Below, piece by piece: positions 46,984 through 56,867 of a DNA stretch of 64,000 nucleotides (position 1 is the stretch's first letter; each line of letters starts with the position of its first letter). The notes beneath the pieces are model-generated. The model did not search any database. It was given only the letters and a program-made list of their open reading frames with translations, and was not told the DNA's origin. The stretch spans positions 62,001-126,000 of the forward strand of contig CAJSYQ010000004.1 in assembly GCA_910574015.1 (NCBI GenBank). Reading direction: 5' to 3'. The stretch is from Eubacteriaceae bacterium (lineage in GTDB: Bacteria > Bacillota > Clostridia > Lachnospirales > Lachnospiraceae). Both the position numbers and the translations under genes were made by a program.

Positions 46984-49305
46984 ATGAGTGAACAGCAAAT
47001 GAAAACAATGCCAATTCTTGCTCTGCGTGGTATGGCGGTATTACCGGGTATGCTGGTTCATTTAGATATAAGCAGGGAGATCACTAAGCGGGCCATCGAG
47101 GAGGCCATGGAGCTGGACGGCACATTATTTCTCACCGTACAGCGCGACGAGTCCGTAGAGACGCCGTCTTTTTATGATCTGCATGAGATCGGCGTTATCG
47201 CGAAGGTCCGTCAGGAAGTTAAACTTAAGGATAATATTGTGCGCGTTATGATCTCCACACTGGAGCGCGGCAATCTGCTGAGCCTGAATCAGACTAAGCC
47301 TTTTCTTGTGGGGGATGTTGTTCCCTACAGTTGGGATGAAGCAGAGGACTTTATTGGCGAGAGCGAGAAGGCGGCCATGTGCCGCAATCTAAAGGAGATA
47401 TATAATATCTATCTCAACGAAAATCCCCGGGCGGGTCGGAGTGCCCTGGATAAGATCCGTAAGACGGAGAATCTGTCGAAATTAACGGATCTTATCGCCA
47501 TGCACATCAATATGGGTTATGAAAAACGTCAGGAAATACTGGAATGCCTGGATCTGGAGCGGAGATATGAGCTGGTATCGTCGGTGCTGATGGAGGAGGT
47601 CAATATTTCCCGTATCCGGGAGGCATACCGCAACAAGGTCAAGGAAGAGGTTGACAAGAACCAGAAGGAATACTTTCTGCGGGAGCAGATGAAGGTGATC
47701 CGGAACGAGCTGGGCGATGAGGGCGATGCGGAGGATTATGCGGAGAAATATACTGCGGAGTTGGAGAAGCTTCAGTGCGGGGAGGAAGTCAGGGAGAGCA
47801 TTGCCGGGGAGATCCGCCGGCTCCAGCATATTCCGGTGAGTTCATCAGAACACGTAGTGGCTCGGGACTATATCGAAAATGTCCTTGCCCTTCCCTGGGA
47901 TAAAATGTCAGAGGACAACAATGATATCCAAAACGCGGAAAAGGTGCTGAACGAGGATCATTACGGTCTTGTGAAGGTGAAGGAGAGAATACTAGAATTC
48001 CTCGCCGTCCGGGCACTGACGGACAAGGGAGAATCCCCCATTATCTGTCTGGTGGGACCGCCCGGCACCGGTAAGACGTCCATCGCCCGGTCGGTGGCGC
48101 GGGCACTGGACAGAAAATATGTCCGTATCTGTCTTGGCGGCGTCCGGGACGAGGCGGAGATCCGCGGTCACAGAAGGACTTATGTAGGTGCCATGCCGGG
48201 GCGGTTTATCGACGGCCTGAAGAAAGCGGGAGTGAAGAACCCCCTTATCCTTCTGGATGAGATTGATAAGGTCAGCAGCGATTACCGGGGAGACACTTCT
48301 TCTGCTCTATTAGAAGTGCTTGACCCGGAACAGAATAGAAACTTTGTCGATCATTATGTGGAGCTGCCGGTAGACCTGTCTGAGGCGCTGTTTATCTGTA
48401 CGGCCAACTCCACCGACACGATACCGAGACCGCTTCTGGACCGTATGGAACTGATTTCCATTGCCGGCTATACTGAGAACGAACGGTTTCATATCGGGAA
48501 GGATTACCTGATACCAAAACAGCTGAAGAAAAATGGACTGAAGAAAAAGCAGCTGGCCATCGGCGATGCGGGACTGCGTGTGATCATTTCCAATTATACG
48601 AAAGAGGCAGGTGTCCGGGAGCTGGAGCGTCAGATCGGCAGGATCTGCCGGAAGAGTGCCCGAAGGATACTGGAGGGAGAAGAGGGTATGATCCGTGTCA
48701 GTTCGCGGAATGTTGGCGATTTTCTCGGCAAGCGGAAGTACCGCATCAACGAGGCGAACAAAAAAGATGATATCGGTATCGTCCGGGGGCTGGCCTGGAC
48801 GGAGGTGGGCGGCGATACCCTGGAGATTGAGGTGAATACCATGCCCGGGGAGGGGAATCTTATCCTCACCGGACAGCTGGGGGACGTTATGAAAGAATCT
48901 GCCCAGATTGCCCTTAGTCTGGTCCGCTCGCTTCTGCCGAAGAGGGAGAAATTTTTTAAGGAAAGTGATTTTCATCTTCATGTGCCGGAAGGGGCAGTGC
49001 CGAAGGACGGTCCCTCTGCCGGGGTTGCCATGACTACCGCGCTGTATTCTGCAGTTACCGGAAAGAAGATTGCCGGCCGGGTAGCCATGACAGGAGAGAT
49101 CACACTCCGAGGGCGGGTGCTGCCTATCGGGGGGCTTAAGGAAAAACTGCTGGCTGCCCGGCTGGCAGGGATCAGCACCGTGCTGGTGCCAGCAGAGAAC
49201 AAACCGGATGTAGAGGAACTGGAAGAAGAGATCACGGAGGGCATGTCAGTGGTGTTCGCCGAGAAGATTCAGGATGTGCTGAAGACGGCACTGGTGGAGG
49301 GATAA
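46984..49305 (+). CDS. lon: ATP-dependent protease Lon
   Basis: 773-residue Lon protease. Start ATG at 46984, ten bases from GGAGG; the earlier ATG at 46972 contains that ribosome site, and frames opening earlier lie inside clpX. N-terminal substrate domain, Walker [10 protein letters not shown], Walker B LLDEIDK, then the Ser-Lys proteolytic dyad (Ser in [11 protein letters not shown], Lys in [10 protein letters not shown]). Placed after clpX, as commonly seen in Firmicutes. Confidence 0.97.
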   Translation: MSEQQMKTMPILALRGMAVLPGMLVHLDISREITKRAIEEAMELDGTLFLTVQRDESVETPSFYDLHEIGVIAKVRQEVKLKDNIVRVMISTLERGNLLSLNQTKPFLVGDVVPYSWDEAEDFIGESEKAAMCRNLKEIYNIYLNENPRAGRSALDKIRKTENLSKLTDLIAMHINMGYEKRQEILECLDLERRYELVSSVLMEEVNISRIREAYRNKVKEEVDKNQKEYFLREQMKVIRNELGDEGDAEDYAEKYTAELEKLQCGEEVRESIAGEIRRLQHIPVSSSEHVVARDYIENVLALPWDKMSEDNNDIQNAEKVLNEDHYGLVKVKERILEFLAVRALTDKGESPIICLVGPPGTGKTSIARSVARALDRKYVRICLGGVRDEAEIRGHRRTYVGAMPGRFIDGLKKAGVKNPLILLDEIDKVSSDYRGDTSSALLEVLDPEQNRNFVDHYVELPVDLSEALFICTANSTDTIPRPLLDRMELISIAGYTENERFHIGKDYLIPKQLKKNGLKKKQLAIGDAGLRVIISNYTKEAGVRELERQIGRICRKSARRILEGEEGMIRVSSRNVGDFLGKRKYRINEANKKDDIGIVRGLAWTEVGGDTLEIEVNTMPGEGNLILTGQLGDVMKESAQIALSLVRSLLPKREKFFKESDFHLHVPEGAVPKDGPSAGVAMTTALYSAVTGKKIAGRVAMTGEITLRGRVLPIGGLKEKLLAARLAGISTVLVPAENKPDVEELEEEITEGMSVVFAEKIQDVLKTALVEG

Positions 49306-49312
49306 GACAGAG

Positions 49313-49921
49313 TTGGTTATCAGATCATTAGAGCTGGAGACGGTGTGCGGCATTACCAGCAGCCTGCCGCAGCATGATAAAATAGAGATGGCGTTCTGGG
49401 GGCGTTCCAATGTAGGAAAATCCTCATTGCTGAATACGCTGTGGAACAGGAAATCCATGGCGCGGACGTCGGCCCAGCCGGGTAAGACCCAGACCATCAA
49501 TTATTACAATGTAAACGATGTCTGTTATATGGTAGACCTGCCGGGATACGGATATGCCAAAGTTTCCCGGGAACTGGCGGAGAAATGGAGGAAGATGATC
49601 GAGCGGTATCTGGATACATCCCGGGCGCTGCGGGTGGTATTTCTTCTGATTGACAGCCGCCATGATCCGACAAAGCAGGATGTGGAGATGTATCGCCTGC
49701 TCTATCAGAAGGGATTTAATCCCCTTATCATTGCCACAAAGACAGATAAGCTGAGCAGAAATGAAAAAAAACAGAAGCTGTCCGGCATCGGCAGGGTACT
49801 TGGTGCCGAATCGGATACGCCCATACTGCCCTTCTCTGCCCTGAATAGGGATGGGAAGGAAGAGATTTGGGAATATATTGATTACTTTGTACAGGAACTG
49901 GGTTCGACGGTGACAGCTTGA
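49313..49921 (+). CDS. engB: Ribosome biogenesis GTPase YsxC/EngB
   Basis: 202-residue essential GTPase in large-subunit assembly. G1 GRSNVGKSS, G2 Thr in PGKTQTINYY, G3 DLPGYG, G4 TKTDK. The start is TTG at 49313, with GGAGGG about 11 nt upstream; family proteins begin at this point. Seven bases after lon. Confidence 0.95.
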   Translation: MVIRSLELETVCGITSSLPQHDKIEMAFWGRSNVGKSSLLNTLWNRKSMARTSAQPGKTQTINYYNVNDVCYMVDLPGYGYAKVSRELAEKWRKMIERYLDTSRALRVVFLLIDSRHDPTKQDVEMYRLLYQKGFNPLIIATKTDKLSRNEKKQKLSGIGRVLGAESDTPILPFSALNRDGKEEIWEYIDYFVQELGSTVTA

Positions 49922-49951
49922 ATCCGTCGATTAATTACAATGGGAGGAAGT

Positions 49952-50584
49952 ATGACGAAGAAGCAGCGTGCTGCCGCGATCATTGAACTGCTGGAACAGG
50001 AATATCCGCTGGCAGACTGTACACTGGATTATGACGAGGCGTGGAAGCTCCTGGTCAGTGTCCGCCTTGCGGCACAGTGTACCGATGCCAGGGTAAATGT
50101 GGTGGTGAAAGAGCTCTATGAAAAGTATCCTTCGCCGTCCGCACTTGCCGCTGCCACAGTGGAGGAGATCGAAGCGATCGTGAAACCCTGCGGCCTGGGA
50201 CACAGCAAGGCGCGGGATATCCATAAATGCATGAACGTACTGGTGGAAAAATATGAGGGCAGGGTGCCGGAGGATTTTGACGCTCTTCTGGCTCTTCCCG
50301 GAGTGGGGCGCAAGAGCGCCAACCTGATAATGGGGGATGTCTTTGGCAGGCCCGCCATAGTGACGGATACCCACTGTATCCGCCTGGTCAACCGGATGGG
50401 ACTGGTGGATGGCATTCGGGATCCCAAAAAGGTGGAGATGGCTCTCTGGAAGATCATACCAGGAGAGAAAGGCAGTGACTTCTGCCATCGTCTGGTGCAC
50501 CACGGCAGAGAGGTGTGCACGGCACGAAAGGCGTATTGTGACAAATGCGTTCTAAAAGAGATCTGTAAGGGGGTGCTGGGATGA
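49952..50584 (+). CDS. nth: Endonuclease III
   Basis: 210-residue DNA glycosylase/AP lyase for oxidised pyrimidines. Helix-hairpin-helix LPGVGRKSANLI with the catalytic Lys, catalytic Asp in VTDTHCIRL, and a C-terminal 4Fe-4S motif C-x6-C-x2-C-x5-C (CTARKAYCDKCVLKEIC). The ATG at 49952 is preceded by GGGAGG. Overlaps the next gene by four bases (ATGA). Confidence 0.97.
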   Translation: MTKKQRAAAIIELLEQEYPLADCTLDYDEAWKLLVSVRLAAQCTDARVNVVVKELYEKYPSPSALAAATVEEIEAIVKPCGLGHSKARDIHKCMNVLVEKYEGRVPEDFDALLALPGVGRKSANLIMGDVFGRPAIVTDTHCIRLVNRMGLVDGIRDPKKVEMALWKIIPGEKGSDFCHRLVHHGREVCTARKAYCDKCVLKEICKGVLG

Positions 50585-51087
50585 AACAATTTTTTAATTA
50601 TGTATGGGAACATGGTTCTCTTTTGATCCGCAGGCTCTGCGGACTGGTATGGGGAGCAGCGGGAGTCTTCTGCCTGTTTGCAGCCTATCAGCAATGGCAG
50701 TATCTGTCTGCTCCCCAGGCATTCCATCCCCTGGGGAAAGGGCCGGAGATACTGATGATCGCTGTTGTCCTTCTGCTTGCCGTGCTGTTTCTTCTCTATG
50801 GGGCAGTGCAGATGACAAGGGAAAAGGATCATGCGCTGGCCAGGCTTTTCCAGAAGAAGGTGCCTAATGGGATACTGGTCATTCTGGCCTATGCAGTCTT
50901 TCTCTTTGTAATCTGTTTCTTTACAATGGGAGAGATTGCCCTGAAAGCGAAATATGCCGCACCGCTGCAGATTGGGGCAGCCGTGCTGCTGATACTGGAT
51001 CTGTGTACGAATCTTGGATTGTTCCCGGATCAGTGGGAAGATTCACCGCTGATCCGGCTTATTGCCCGGCGCGGCAGAAAAAAATAA
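50581..51087 (+). CDS. Four-helix membrane protein
   Basis: 168 residues with four hydrophobic helices (about 17-38, 58-80, 97-120, 124-142) and a basic C-terminus. No known family recognised. Its start codon overlaps the nth stop (ATGA), so it is coupled to nth. Ends at a bidirectional terminator. Confidence 0.68.
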   Translation: MKQFFNYVWEHGSLLIRRLCGLVWGAAGVFCLFAAYQQWQYLSAPQAFHPLGKGPEILMIAVVLLLAVLFLLYGAVQMTREKDHALARLFQKKVPNGILVILAYAVFLFVICFFTMGEIALKAKYAAPLQIGAAVLLILDLCTNLGLFPDQWEDSPLIRLIARRGRKK

Positions 51088-51095
51088 GCAGAAAT

Positions 51096-51137
51096 AATAC
51101 TGACTGAGGTCATCCTTCCTTAGTCAGTATTTTTTCA
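51096..51137. terminator. Bidirectional terminator between convergent genes
   Basis: AATACTGACT and AGTCAGTATT pair, with GAGG/CCTT extending the stem, followed by TTTTT on the plus strand and preceded by an A-rich segment for the minus strand. It overlaps the last codons of the minus-strand gene. Confidence 0.82.
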
Positions 51138-51520
51138 TATAAGAGCCCCACAAGAAACCAGAGAGGGGCGTAGTCAAACCGGACGATGCCTTTATAATTG
51201 CTTTTGGCATCGCTGTAGTCCCAGGGGCAGCAGTCCTTTTTTTTGAGAAGGCTTCCGGTGCCAAACTCCGTCAGAAAGATAAAAAATGTGTAGACGGAGC
51301 CCCGGAACATAATGTTTTTGCCCTCTAATTTGTGGCAGAGGGGAGACATTATGGATGCCATGCCATAGATCGGGAACATCCAGATGGAAGTGGCGCATTC
51401 CATTTTCTTATTTTTTTCAAAACAGATGGAGCCAAGTCCCGTCCAGAAACATTCCAGCCCCCACCCGGTGAGACCACACTTCATAAATTGCTCCGCCTGT
51501 TTTTTCAATTTGTGTTTCAT
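51110..51520 (-). CDS. CmpB-like putative ABC transporter permease family membrane protein
   Basis: 136 residues. The C-terminal segment (CCPWDYSDAKSNYKGIVRFD and APLWFLVGLLYEKI) matches the PF06541-type 'putative ABC transporter permease' family, a small membrane family of unsettled function. Three hydrophobic segments are visible (around 17-34, 43-60 and 68-86). GGAGC precedes the ATG at 51520. Single gene between two transcripts of opposite direction. Confidence 0.7.
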   Translation of the reverse strand: MKHKLKKQAEQFMKCGLTGWGLECFWTGLGSICFEKNKKMECATSIWMFPIYGMASIMSPLCHKLEGKNIMFRGSVYTFFIFLTEFGTGSLLKKKDCCPWDYSDAKSNYKGIVRFDYAPLWFLVGLLYEKILTKEG

Positions 51521-51574
51521 AGAGATGCTCCTGCCTTTCCGTGATGATTTTACCCGTGTAGTATGTCCAAATCG

Positions 51575-51603
51575 TTGCTAAGTAATTCTAAATCTGTTAT
51601 ACT
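51575..51603 (+). promoter_or_regulatory. Promoter of DUF1015-glgB
   Basis: TTGCTA (51575-51580), 17 nt, TATACT (51598-51603). The start point near 51610 makes the in-frame ATG at 51610 unusable as a normal start and supports 51646. Confidence 0.75.
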
Positions 51604-51645
51604 AAATTTATGTTTACAAAATTTAGAGGAAACGAGGGTACTTAT

Positions 51646-52881
51646 ATGGCAACGATCAGACCATTTCGCTGTGTGCGTCCAGGCGAGGATGTGGCGGACA
51701 GGGTGGCAGCATTACCTTATGATGTATACAACAGACAGGAAGCGAAGGCAGAGGTGGAGAGAGAACCGCTTTCCTTTTTAAAGATTGACCGTGCAGAGAC
51801 TGGTTTTCCGGATTCTGTCGATACCTATGCACCGGAGGTATACCAGAGGGCAAAGGAGCTGCTGCAGAAGGATATCGCAGACGGCATATACAGCAGGGAT
51901 GGAGACCCCGCTTATTATGTCTATGAGCTGACGATGGATGGGCGTACCCAGACTGGGCTGGCGGCCTGTGCGGCGGTGGACGACTACATAGACAATGTGA
52001 TCAAAAAACATGAGAATACAAGAGAGGATAAGGAACAGGACCGCATCACCCATGTGGATACCTGCAGTGCCCAGACGGGACCTATCTTTCTGGCCTACCG
52101 GTCCGATCCGGTGATCAATGAGGCTGTGGCCCGGGCAAGGGAGGGCAGGCCGCTGTATGATTTTACTGCGCCGGACGGGATCGGGCACCGGGTCTGGAAG
52201 ATCAGCAGTGCCGAAGAGGTGGAGAAGATCCGGAATGCATTTGAACATATCGAACAGATTTATATTGCCGACGGCCATCACCGGGCGGCATCTGCAGTAA
52301 AAGTGGGACTGAAACGGAGACAGGAGCATCCCGGATACGATGGGACGGAGGAATTTAACTATTTCCTCTCGGTGCTGTTTCCCCATGACCAGTTGATGAT
52401 CATGGACTATAACCGCACCGTAAGGGATCTCAACGGGCTCTCCAGGGAGGAATTTATTGAGAAGGTATCTGGGCGCTTCCGGGTCCAGCAGAGTATGACT
52501 CCGGTGAGGCCGGATAAAAAGGGAACCTTCGGTATGTATCTGGAGGGACAGTGGTACCGGCTGACGGCAGAAGAGTCTTTATTTGAGGGCAGGGATGCGG
52601 TTGGTTCTCTGGATGTATCCATATTACAGGATCATCTTCTGGCTCCGGTTCTTGGGATCGGCGATCCAAGGACGGATTCCCGGATCGATTTTGTCGGTGG
52701 CATACGCGGTCTGGAGGAACTGGAGAGAAGGGCGGACACCGATATGAAGATATCCTTTTCCATGTACCCCACTTCTATTACAGAGCTTTTTGATGTGGCG
52801 GACCAGGAGCTTCTTATGCCGCCGAAATCCACATGGTTTGAGCCCAAACTTCGGAGCGGATTATTTATTCATGAGATATAA
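51646..52881 (+). CDS. DUF1015 family protein
   Basis: 411-residue cytoplasmic protein of the DUF1015 family (MATIRPFRCVRPG start, ALPYDVYN, THVDTCSAQTGPIFLAY, YIADGHHRAASAV). The family is widespread, and the conserved HHR-type motif suggests an enzyme, but the reaction is not established to my knowledge. Start 51646 chosen from family alignment and promoter position. 38 nt upstream of glgB; no biochemical link between them is known to me. Confidence 0.88.
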   Translation: MATIRPFRCVRPGEDVADRVAALPYDVYNRQEAKAEVEREPLSFLKIDRAETGFPDSVDTYAPEVYQRAKELLQKDIADGIYSRDGDPAYYVYELTMDGRTQTGLAACAAVDDYIDNVIKKHENTREDKEQDRITHVDTCSAQTGPIFLAYRSDPVINEAVARAREGRPLYDFTAPDGIGHRVWKISSAEEVEKIRNAFEHIEQIYIADGHHRAASAVKVGLKRRQEHPGYDGTEEFNYFLSVLFPHDQLMIMDYNRTVRDLNGLSREEFIEKVSGRFRVQQSMTPVRPDKKGTFGMYLEGQWYRLTAEESLFEGRDAVGSLDVSILQDHLLAPVLGIGDPRTDSRIDFVGGIRGLEELERRADTDMKISFSMYPTSITELFDVADQELLMPPKSTWFEPKLRSGLFIHEI

Positions 52882-52919
52882 GACGAAAAAGATCAACAAG
52901 TTGCATAAAGGAGGTAACT

Positions 52920-55169
52920 ATGGCGTTACGATTGGAAGATTATATGCAGTGGCCGGAGATTGAGGCGCTGGAATATGCAGAGTGCGGCAGACCAGAGACA
53001 GTATTGGGCCCCAGGATGATCGGGAAGTCCCATGTACTTGTGACAGCCTTGTTCCGGGAAGCCGATTCGGTGAAGGTGAAGGTTCTTGACACGAAGAAGG
53101 AATACAGCATGGAGAAAATGGAGGAGATGGGTTACTATGCGGTACTGATCCCGGCAAAGAAGATCCCATCCTACCATTTTCTTGTGAAGAGGGGAAAGGA
53201 ACAGGAAGAGATGCCGGATCCCTATGCCATGGAATCTCAGATAGACGGCCTGGATATGAACCGGTTCGATCATGGGATCCACGATACCATTTACCAGAAG
53301 CTTGGCGCACATCCCATGACACTGGAGGGGACCAGAGGAACCTATTTTGCTGTCTGGGCACCCAATGCCAGGGCGGTGAGTGTGGTGGGGAATTTCAATA
53401 ACTGGGATCCCGGTTCGCACCCTATGCGATTTCTGCCGGATGCCGGCATTTATGAGTTGTTTGTGCCGGGCATCGGAAAGGGGGAGATCTATAAATTCCG
53501 GCTGTTGGACAGCATAGGAAAAGAAGTGCTGAAAGCCGACCCCTTTGCCAGTTATGCAGAATTTCGTCCCAAGACGGCAAGCATTGTATGGGACAGTGAT
53601 CATACATGGAATGATAAGAAATGGATGGAAGCCCGCAAAAAGTGGAAAGTAAAAAAGGAGGCAATGCTGATCTATGAAGTATCCCTGGCGGGATTTTGTA
53701 AGCCTAAGGATACGGATGCAGAAGAGAGGGAATCCTTCTGTAATTATCGGGACATTGCCCCGGTTCTGTCCAAATATTGTGAGGAGATGGGCTATACCCA
53801 TGTGGAACTGATGCCGGTGATGGAACATCCCTTTGACGGCTCCTGGGGATATCAGGTGACCGGCTATTATGCCCCCACAGCCCGCTATGGCACACCGGAT
53901 GATTTTCGGTATTTTGTAGATCATATGCACCGTCACGGAATCGGTGTGATCCTGGACTGGGTGCCGGCGCATTTTCCGAAAGATGAGCACGGCCTTGCCA
54001 GATTCGACGGCACCTGCCTATTTGAGCATCTTGATCCGAGACAGGGCGAGCATCCGCACTGGGGGACCCTGATCTACAATTACGGCAGGCCGCAGGTGGT
54101 GAATTTCCTTGTTGCCAATGCGCTCTACTGGCTGGAGGAATTCCATGCCGACGGACTTCGCATGGACGCTGTGGCATCCATGCTCTATCTCGATTATGGG
54201 AAGAGTGACGGCGGATGGGTGGCCAATATTTATGGCGGCAATGAGAACCTGGAGGCGATCTCCTTCATCCAGAGAGTGAATGACAAGATCCATGCAAGGA
54301 AGGATGGCGCACTCTCCATCGCGGAGGAGTCCACCGCCTGGCCCCAGGTTACGGGCAGGACATCGGAGGAGGGGCTGGGCTTCGACCTCAAGTGGAATAT
54401 GGGCTGGATGAACGATTATCTGGAATACATCCGCACAGATCCCCTGTTCCGCAAGGGCAGGCACGGCATGCTGACATTTAGTATGGTCTACCAGTATTCG
54501 GAGGAATTTATCCTTGTCCTGAGCCATGACGAGGTGGTTCATATGAAGGGATCCATGTACACGAAGATGCCGGGAGAAAGAAAGGATAAATTCGCCAGTC
54601 TCCGTCTCACCTATGGATATATGGCGGCACATCCCGGCAAGCAGCTTCTGTTTATGGGGCAGGAGTTCGGTCAGGAACGGGAGTGGAGCGAAGCCAGGGA
54701 GCTGGACTGGGATCTCTTGGAGCCGGTGGATGGCGAGATGTCGGACAATGAGCGGCTCAGACAGTATGTGAGTATACTGAATTCCTTCTATCTTGCTCAT
54801 CCCGCCATGTATGTGGATGATTCACGGCCTTCCGGTTTTGATTGGATCAGCACACTGGACGCAGACCGGAGTGTCATCGCTTTTGTGAGAAAATGCAAGG
54901 ACGAGGCGCTTTTAGTTCTCTGCAATTTCACGCCGGTGGCTTATGAGGACTTCTGTGTCGGCGTTCCCTTTGCCGGCAAATATAAAGAGATATTCAACAG
55001 CGATTCGACAGAATACGGTGGGACTGGATTTGTCAATCCAAGAGTGAAGCAGTCGAAGAAGCTTCGATGCGACGGACGGCCCAATTCGCTGGAATGTAAG
55101 CTGGCGCCATTAGCTATCCAGATATTCAGCTGTACCAAGACGCCCCAGAAGAGCAGTAAAAAGAAGTGA
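52920..55169 (+). CDS. glgB: 1,4-alpha-glucan branching enzyme
   Basis: 749-residue glycogen branching enzyme. N-terminal CBM48-like region (TYFAVWAPNARAVSVVGNFNNWD), then the GH13 barrel: EHPFDGSWGYQVTGYYAPT region, nucleophile Asp in DGLRMDAVASM, acid/base Glu in IAEESTAWP, and the transition-state Asp in LSHDEVVH. AAAGGAGG precedes the ATG. No other glycogen gene lies in the window, so the enzyme must work with genes encoded elsewhere. The C-terminal beta domain is complete. Confidence 0.95.
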   Translation: MALRLEDYMQWPEIEALEYAECGRPETVLGPRMIGKSHVLVTALFREADSVKVKVLDTKKEYSMEKMEEMGYYAVLIPAKKIPSYHFLVKRGKEQEEMPDPYAMESQIDGLDMNRFDHGIHDTIYQKLGAHPMTLEGTRGTYFAVWAPNARAVSVVGNFNNWDPGSHPMRFLPDAGIYELFVPGIGKGEIYKFRLLDSIGKEVLKADPFASYAEFRPKTASIVWDSDHTWNDKKWMEARKKWKVKKEAMLIYEVSLAGFCKPKDTDAEERESFCNYRDIAPVLSKYCEEMGYTHVELMPVMEHPFDGSWGYQVTGYYAPTARYGTPDDFRYFVDHMHRHGIGVILDWVPAHFPKDEHGLARFDGTCLFEHLDPRQGEHPHWGTLIYNYGRPQVVNFLVANALYWLEEFHADGLRMDAVASMLYLDYGKSDGGWVANIYGGNENLEAISFIQRVNDKIHARKDGALSIAEESTAWPQVTGRTSEEGLGFDLKWNMGWMNDYLEYIRTDPLFRKGRHGMLTFSMVYQYSEEFILVLSHDEVVHMKGSMYTKMPGERKDKFASLRLTYGYMAAHPGKQLLFMGQEFGQEREWSEARELDWDLLEPVDGEMSDNERLRQYVSILNSFYLAHPAMYVDDSRPSGFDWISTLDADRSVIAFVRKCKDEALLVLCNFTPVAYEDFCVGVPFAGKYKEIFNSDSTEYGGTGFVNPRVKQSKKLRCDGRPNSLECKLAPLAIQIFSCTKTPQKSSKKK

Positions 55170-55172
55170 CCC

Positions 55173-55200
55173 TTGACATAAAGTAGAAACTTGCTATAAT
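55173..55200 (+). promoter_or_regulatory. Promoter of the sulfur-relay operon
   Basis: TTGACA (55173-55178), 16 nt, TATAAT (55195-55200): both boxes match consensus exactly. Confidence 0.85.
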
Positions 55201-55217
55201 GAGTATATTGAGTATAT

Positions 55218-55234
55218 CCTATCAGAATTATAGG
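55218..55234. promoter_or_regulatory. Palindromic element between promoter and desulfurase start
   Basis: CCTAT-N7-ATAGG (55218-55234), around 20 nt after the -10 box, where a repressor could block initiation. An IscR/Rrf2-type regulator would fit the operon's function, but the sequence does not match a site I know and no such regulator is in the window. Confidence 0.3.
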
Positions 55235-55251
55235 AAATGGAGGTTTTATTC

Positions 55252-56436
55252 ATGAGTGAGTTTATATATCTGGATAATGCTGCCACTACGGCGGTAAGGC
55301 CAGAGGTAGTAGAAGCAATGATGCCTTACCTTACTGAAGTTTACAGTAATCCCTCCAGTGTGTACAGTTTTGCTGGGAAGGCAAAGAAAGCCATGGAGGC
55401 TGCCAGAGAGCAGATCGCTGGGTTTGTGGGCGCGAAGCCGGCAGAGATTTATTTCACCGGCGGGGGAAGCGAATCCGATAACTGGGCGCTTAAGGCAGTG
55501 GCAGAGAATTATAGAGAAAAAGGAAAACATATTATTACGTCCAAGATTGAGCACCATGCTGTGCTCCATACCTGTCAATGGCTGGAGAAAAACGGATATG
55601 AGGTGACATATCTCGACGTGGATGAAAACGGTTTTATTTCTTTGGATGAACTGGAGAAAGCCATTCGTCCAGATACGATACTGATCACTATTATGTTTGC
55701 CAACAATGAGATTGGAACCATCGAGCCGGTGAAGGAGATTGGAGGGATTGCCCGAAAGCATGGTGTGCTGTTCCACACAGATGCAGTACAGGCATTTGCC
55801 CATGTTCCGGTAAATGTGGAGGAGATGAATATTGATCTGCTCAGTGCCAGCGGCCATAAGTTCTACGGTCCAAAGGGCGTAGGATTTTTATATATTAAAA
55901 ATGGGTTGAAAACCGGTGCACTGATACATGGAGGTGCGCAGGAACGTTCCCGCCGTGCCGGTACGCACAACGTACCGGGCATCGTCGGTATGGCGAAAGC
56001 GGCAGAGCTGGCCATCACTGGCATGGAGGAGACGGCAAAGAAAGAGGCGGAGATTCGGGATCATATCATCAGCCGGATTCAGGAGGAGATACCCTTTGTC
56101 CGGGTGAACGGAGACAGGGAGAAGAGACTTCCTGGCAATGTCAATGTGTGCTTTCGGTTTGTGGAGGGAGAATCCCTGTTGATCATGCTGGATCAGAAAG
56201 GAATCTGTGCTTCCAGCGGTTCCGCCTGTACGTCAGGATCACTGGATCCGTCCCATGTGCTTCTGGCCATCGGACTGCCTCATGAGATTGCCCATGGTTC
56301 CGTGCGGCTGACGCTTTCGGATACCACAACGATGAAAGAGGCAGACTATGTCGTGGATAATCTTAAGGTCATTGTGGAGCGGATGCGCAGCATGTCACCA
56401 CTTTATGATGATTTTATAAAAAGAAAGGAAGACTGA
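55252..56436 (+). CDS. Cysteine desulfurase (NifS/IscS family)
   Basis: PLP enzyme that moves sulfur from cysteine to a scaffold or to tRNA-modifying enzymes. 394 residues; start 55252 after GGAGG. The opening FIYLDNAATT, PLP Lys in SASGHKFYGPKG, and catalytic Cys in SSGSACTSG are present, the last typical of the NifS/IscS group I. First gene of the operon with the scaffold and mnmA. Confidence 0.95.
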   Translation: MSEFIYLDNAATTAVRPEVVEAMMPYLTEVYSNPSSVYSFAGKAKKAMEAAREQIAGFVGAKPAEIYFTGGGSESDNWALKAVAENYREKGKHIITSKIEHHAVLHTCQWLEKNGYEVTYLDVDENGFISLDELEKAIRPDTILITIMFANNEIGTIEPVKEIGGIARKHGVLFHTDAVQAFAHVPVNVEEMNIDLLSASGHKFYGPKGVGFLYIKNGLKTGALIHGGAQERSRRAGTHNVPGIVGMAKAAELAITGMEETAKKEAEIRDHIISRIQEEIPFVRVNGDREKRLPGNVNVCFRFVEGESLLIMLDQKGICASSGSACTSGSLDPSHVLLAIGLPHEIAHGSVRLTLSDTTTMKEADYVVDNLKVIVERMRSMSPLYDDFIKRKED

Positions 56437-56438
56437 CA

Positions 56439-56867
56439 ATGGAATATAGTGAAAAGGTGATGGATCATTTCTCTAATCCAAGAAATGTAGGAGAGATTGA
56501 TGATGCCAGCGGTGTGGGCACTGTGGGAAATGCCAAATGCGGCGATATTATGAGGATGTATCTGGATATAGATGAGGAGACAAAGGTCATTAAAGACTGT
56601 AAGTTCAAAACCTTTGGCTGCGGTGCCGCTGTAGCGACAAGCAGTATGGCCACCGAGCTTGTGATTGGGAAGACGATCTATGAGGCACTTGAGGTTACGA
56701 ATAAGGCGGTAATGGAGGCACTGGATGGTCTGCCTCCCGTGAAGGTACACTGTTCCCTTCTGGCGGAGGAAGCGATCCACGCCGCCCTCTGGGATTACGC
56801 AGAGAAGAACGGAATTCAGATTGAGGGGCTGGAAAAGCCGAAAGCGGATATCAATGATGAAGAATAA
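56439..56867 (+). CDS. Iron-sulfur cluster scaffold (IscU/NifU N-terminal type)
   Basis: 142 residues with the three scaffold cysteines in NAKCGDIM, FGCGAAVATSS and VHCSLLAEEA. Group without the SufU zinc insertion, so closer to NifU-N/IscU. Two bases after the desulfurase stop. Its last codons overlap the start of mnmA, which hints that the operon supplies both cluster assembly and tRNA thiolation. Confidence 0.93.
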   Translation: MEYSEKVMDHFSNPRNVGEIDDASGVGTVGNAKCGDIMRMYLDIDEETKVIKDCKFKTFGCGAAVATSSMATELVIGKTIYEALEVTNKAVMEALDGLPPVKVHCSLLAEEAIHAALWDYAEKNGIQIEGLEKPKADINDEE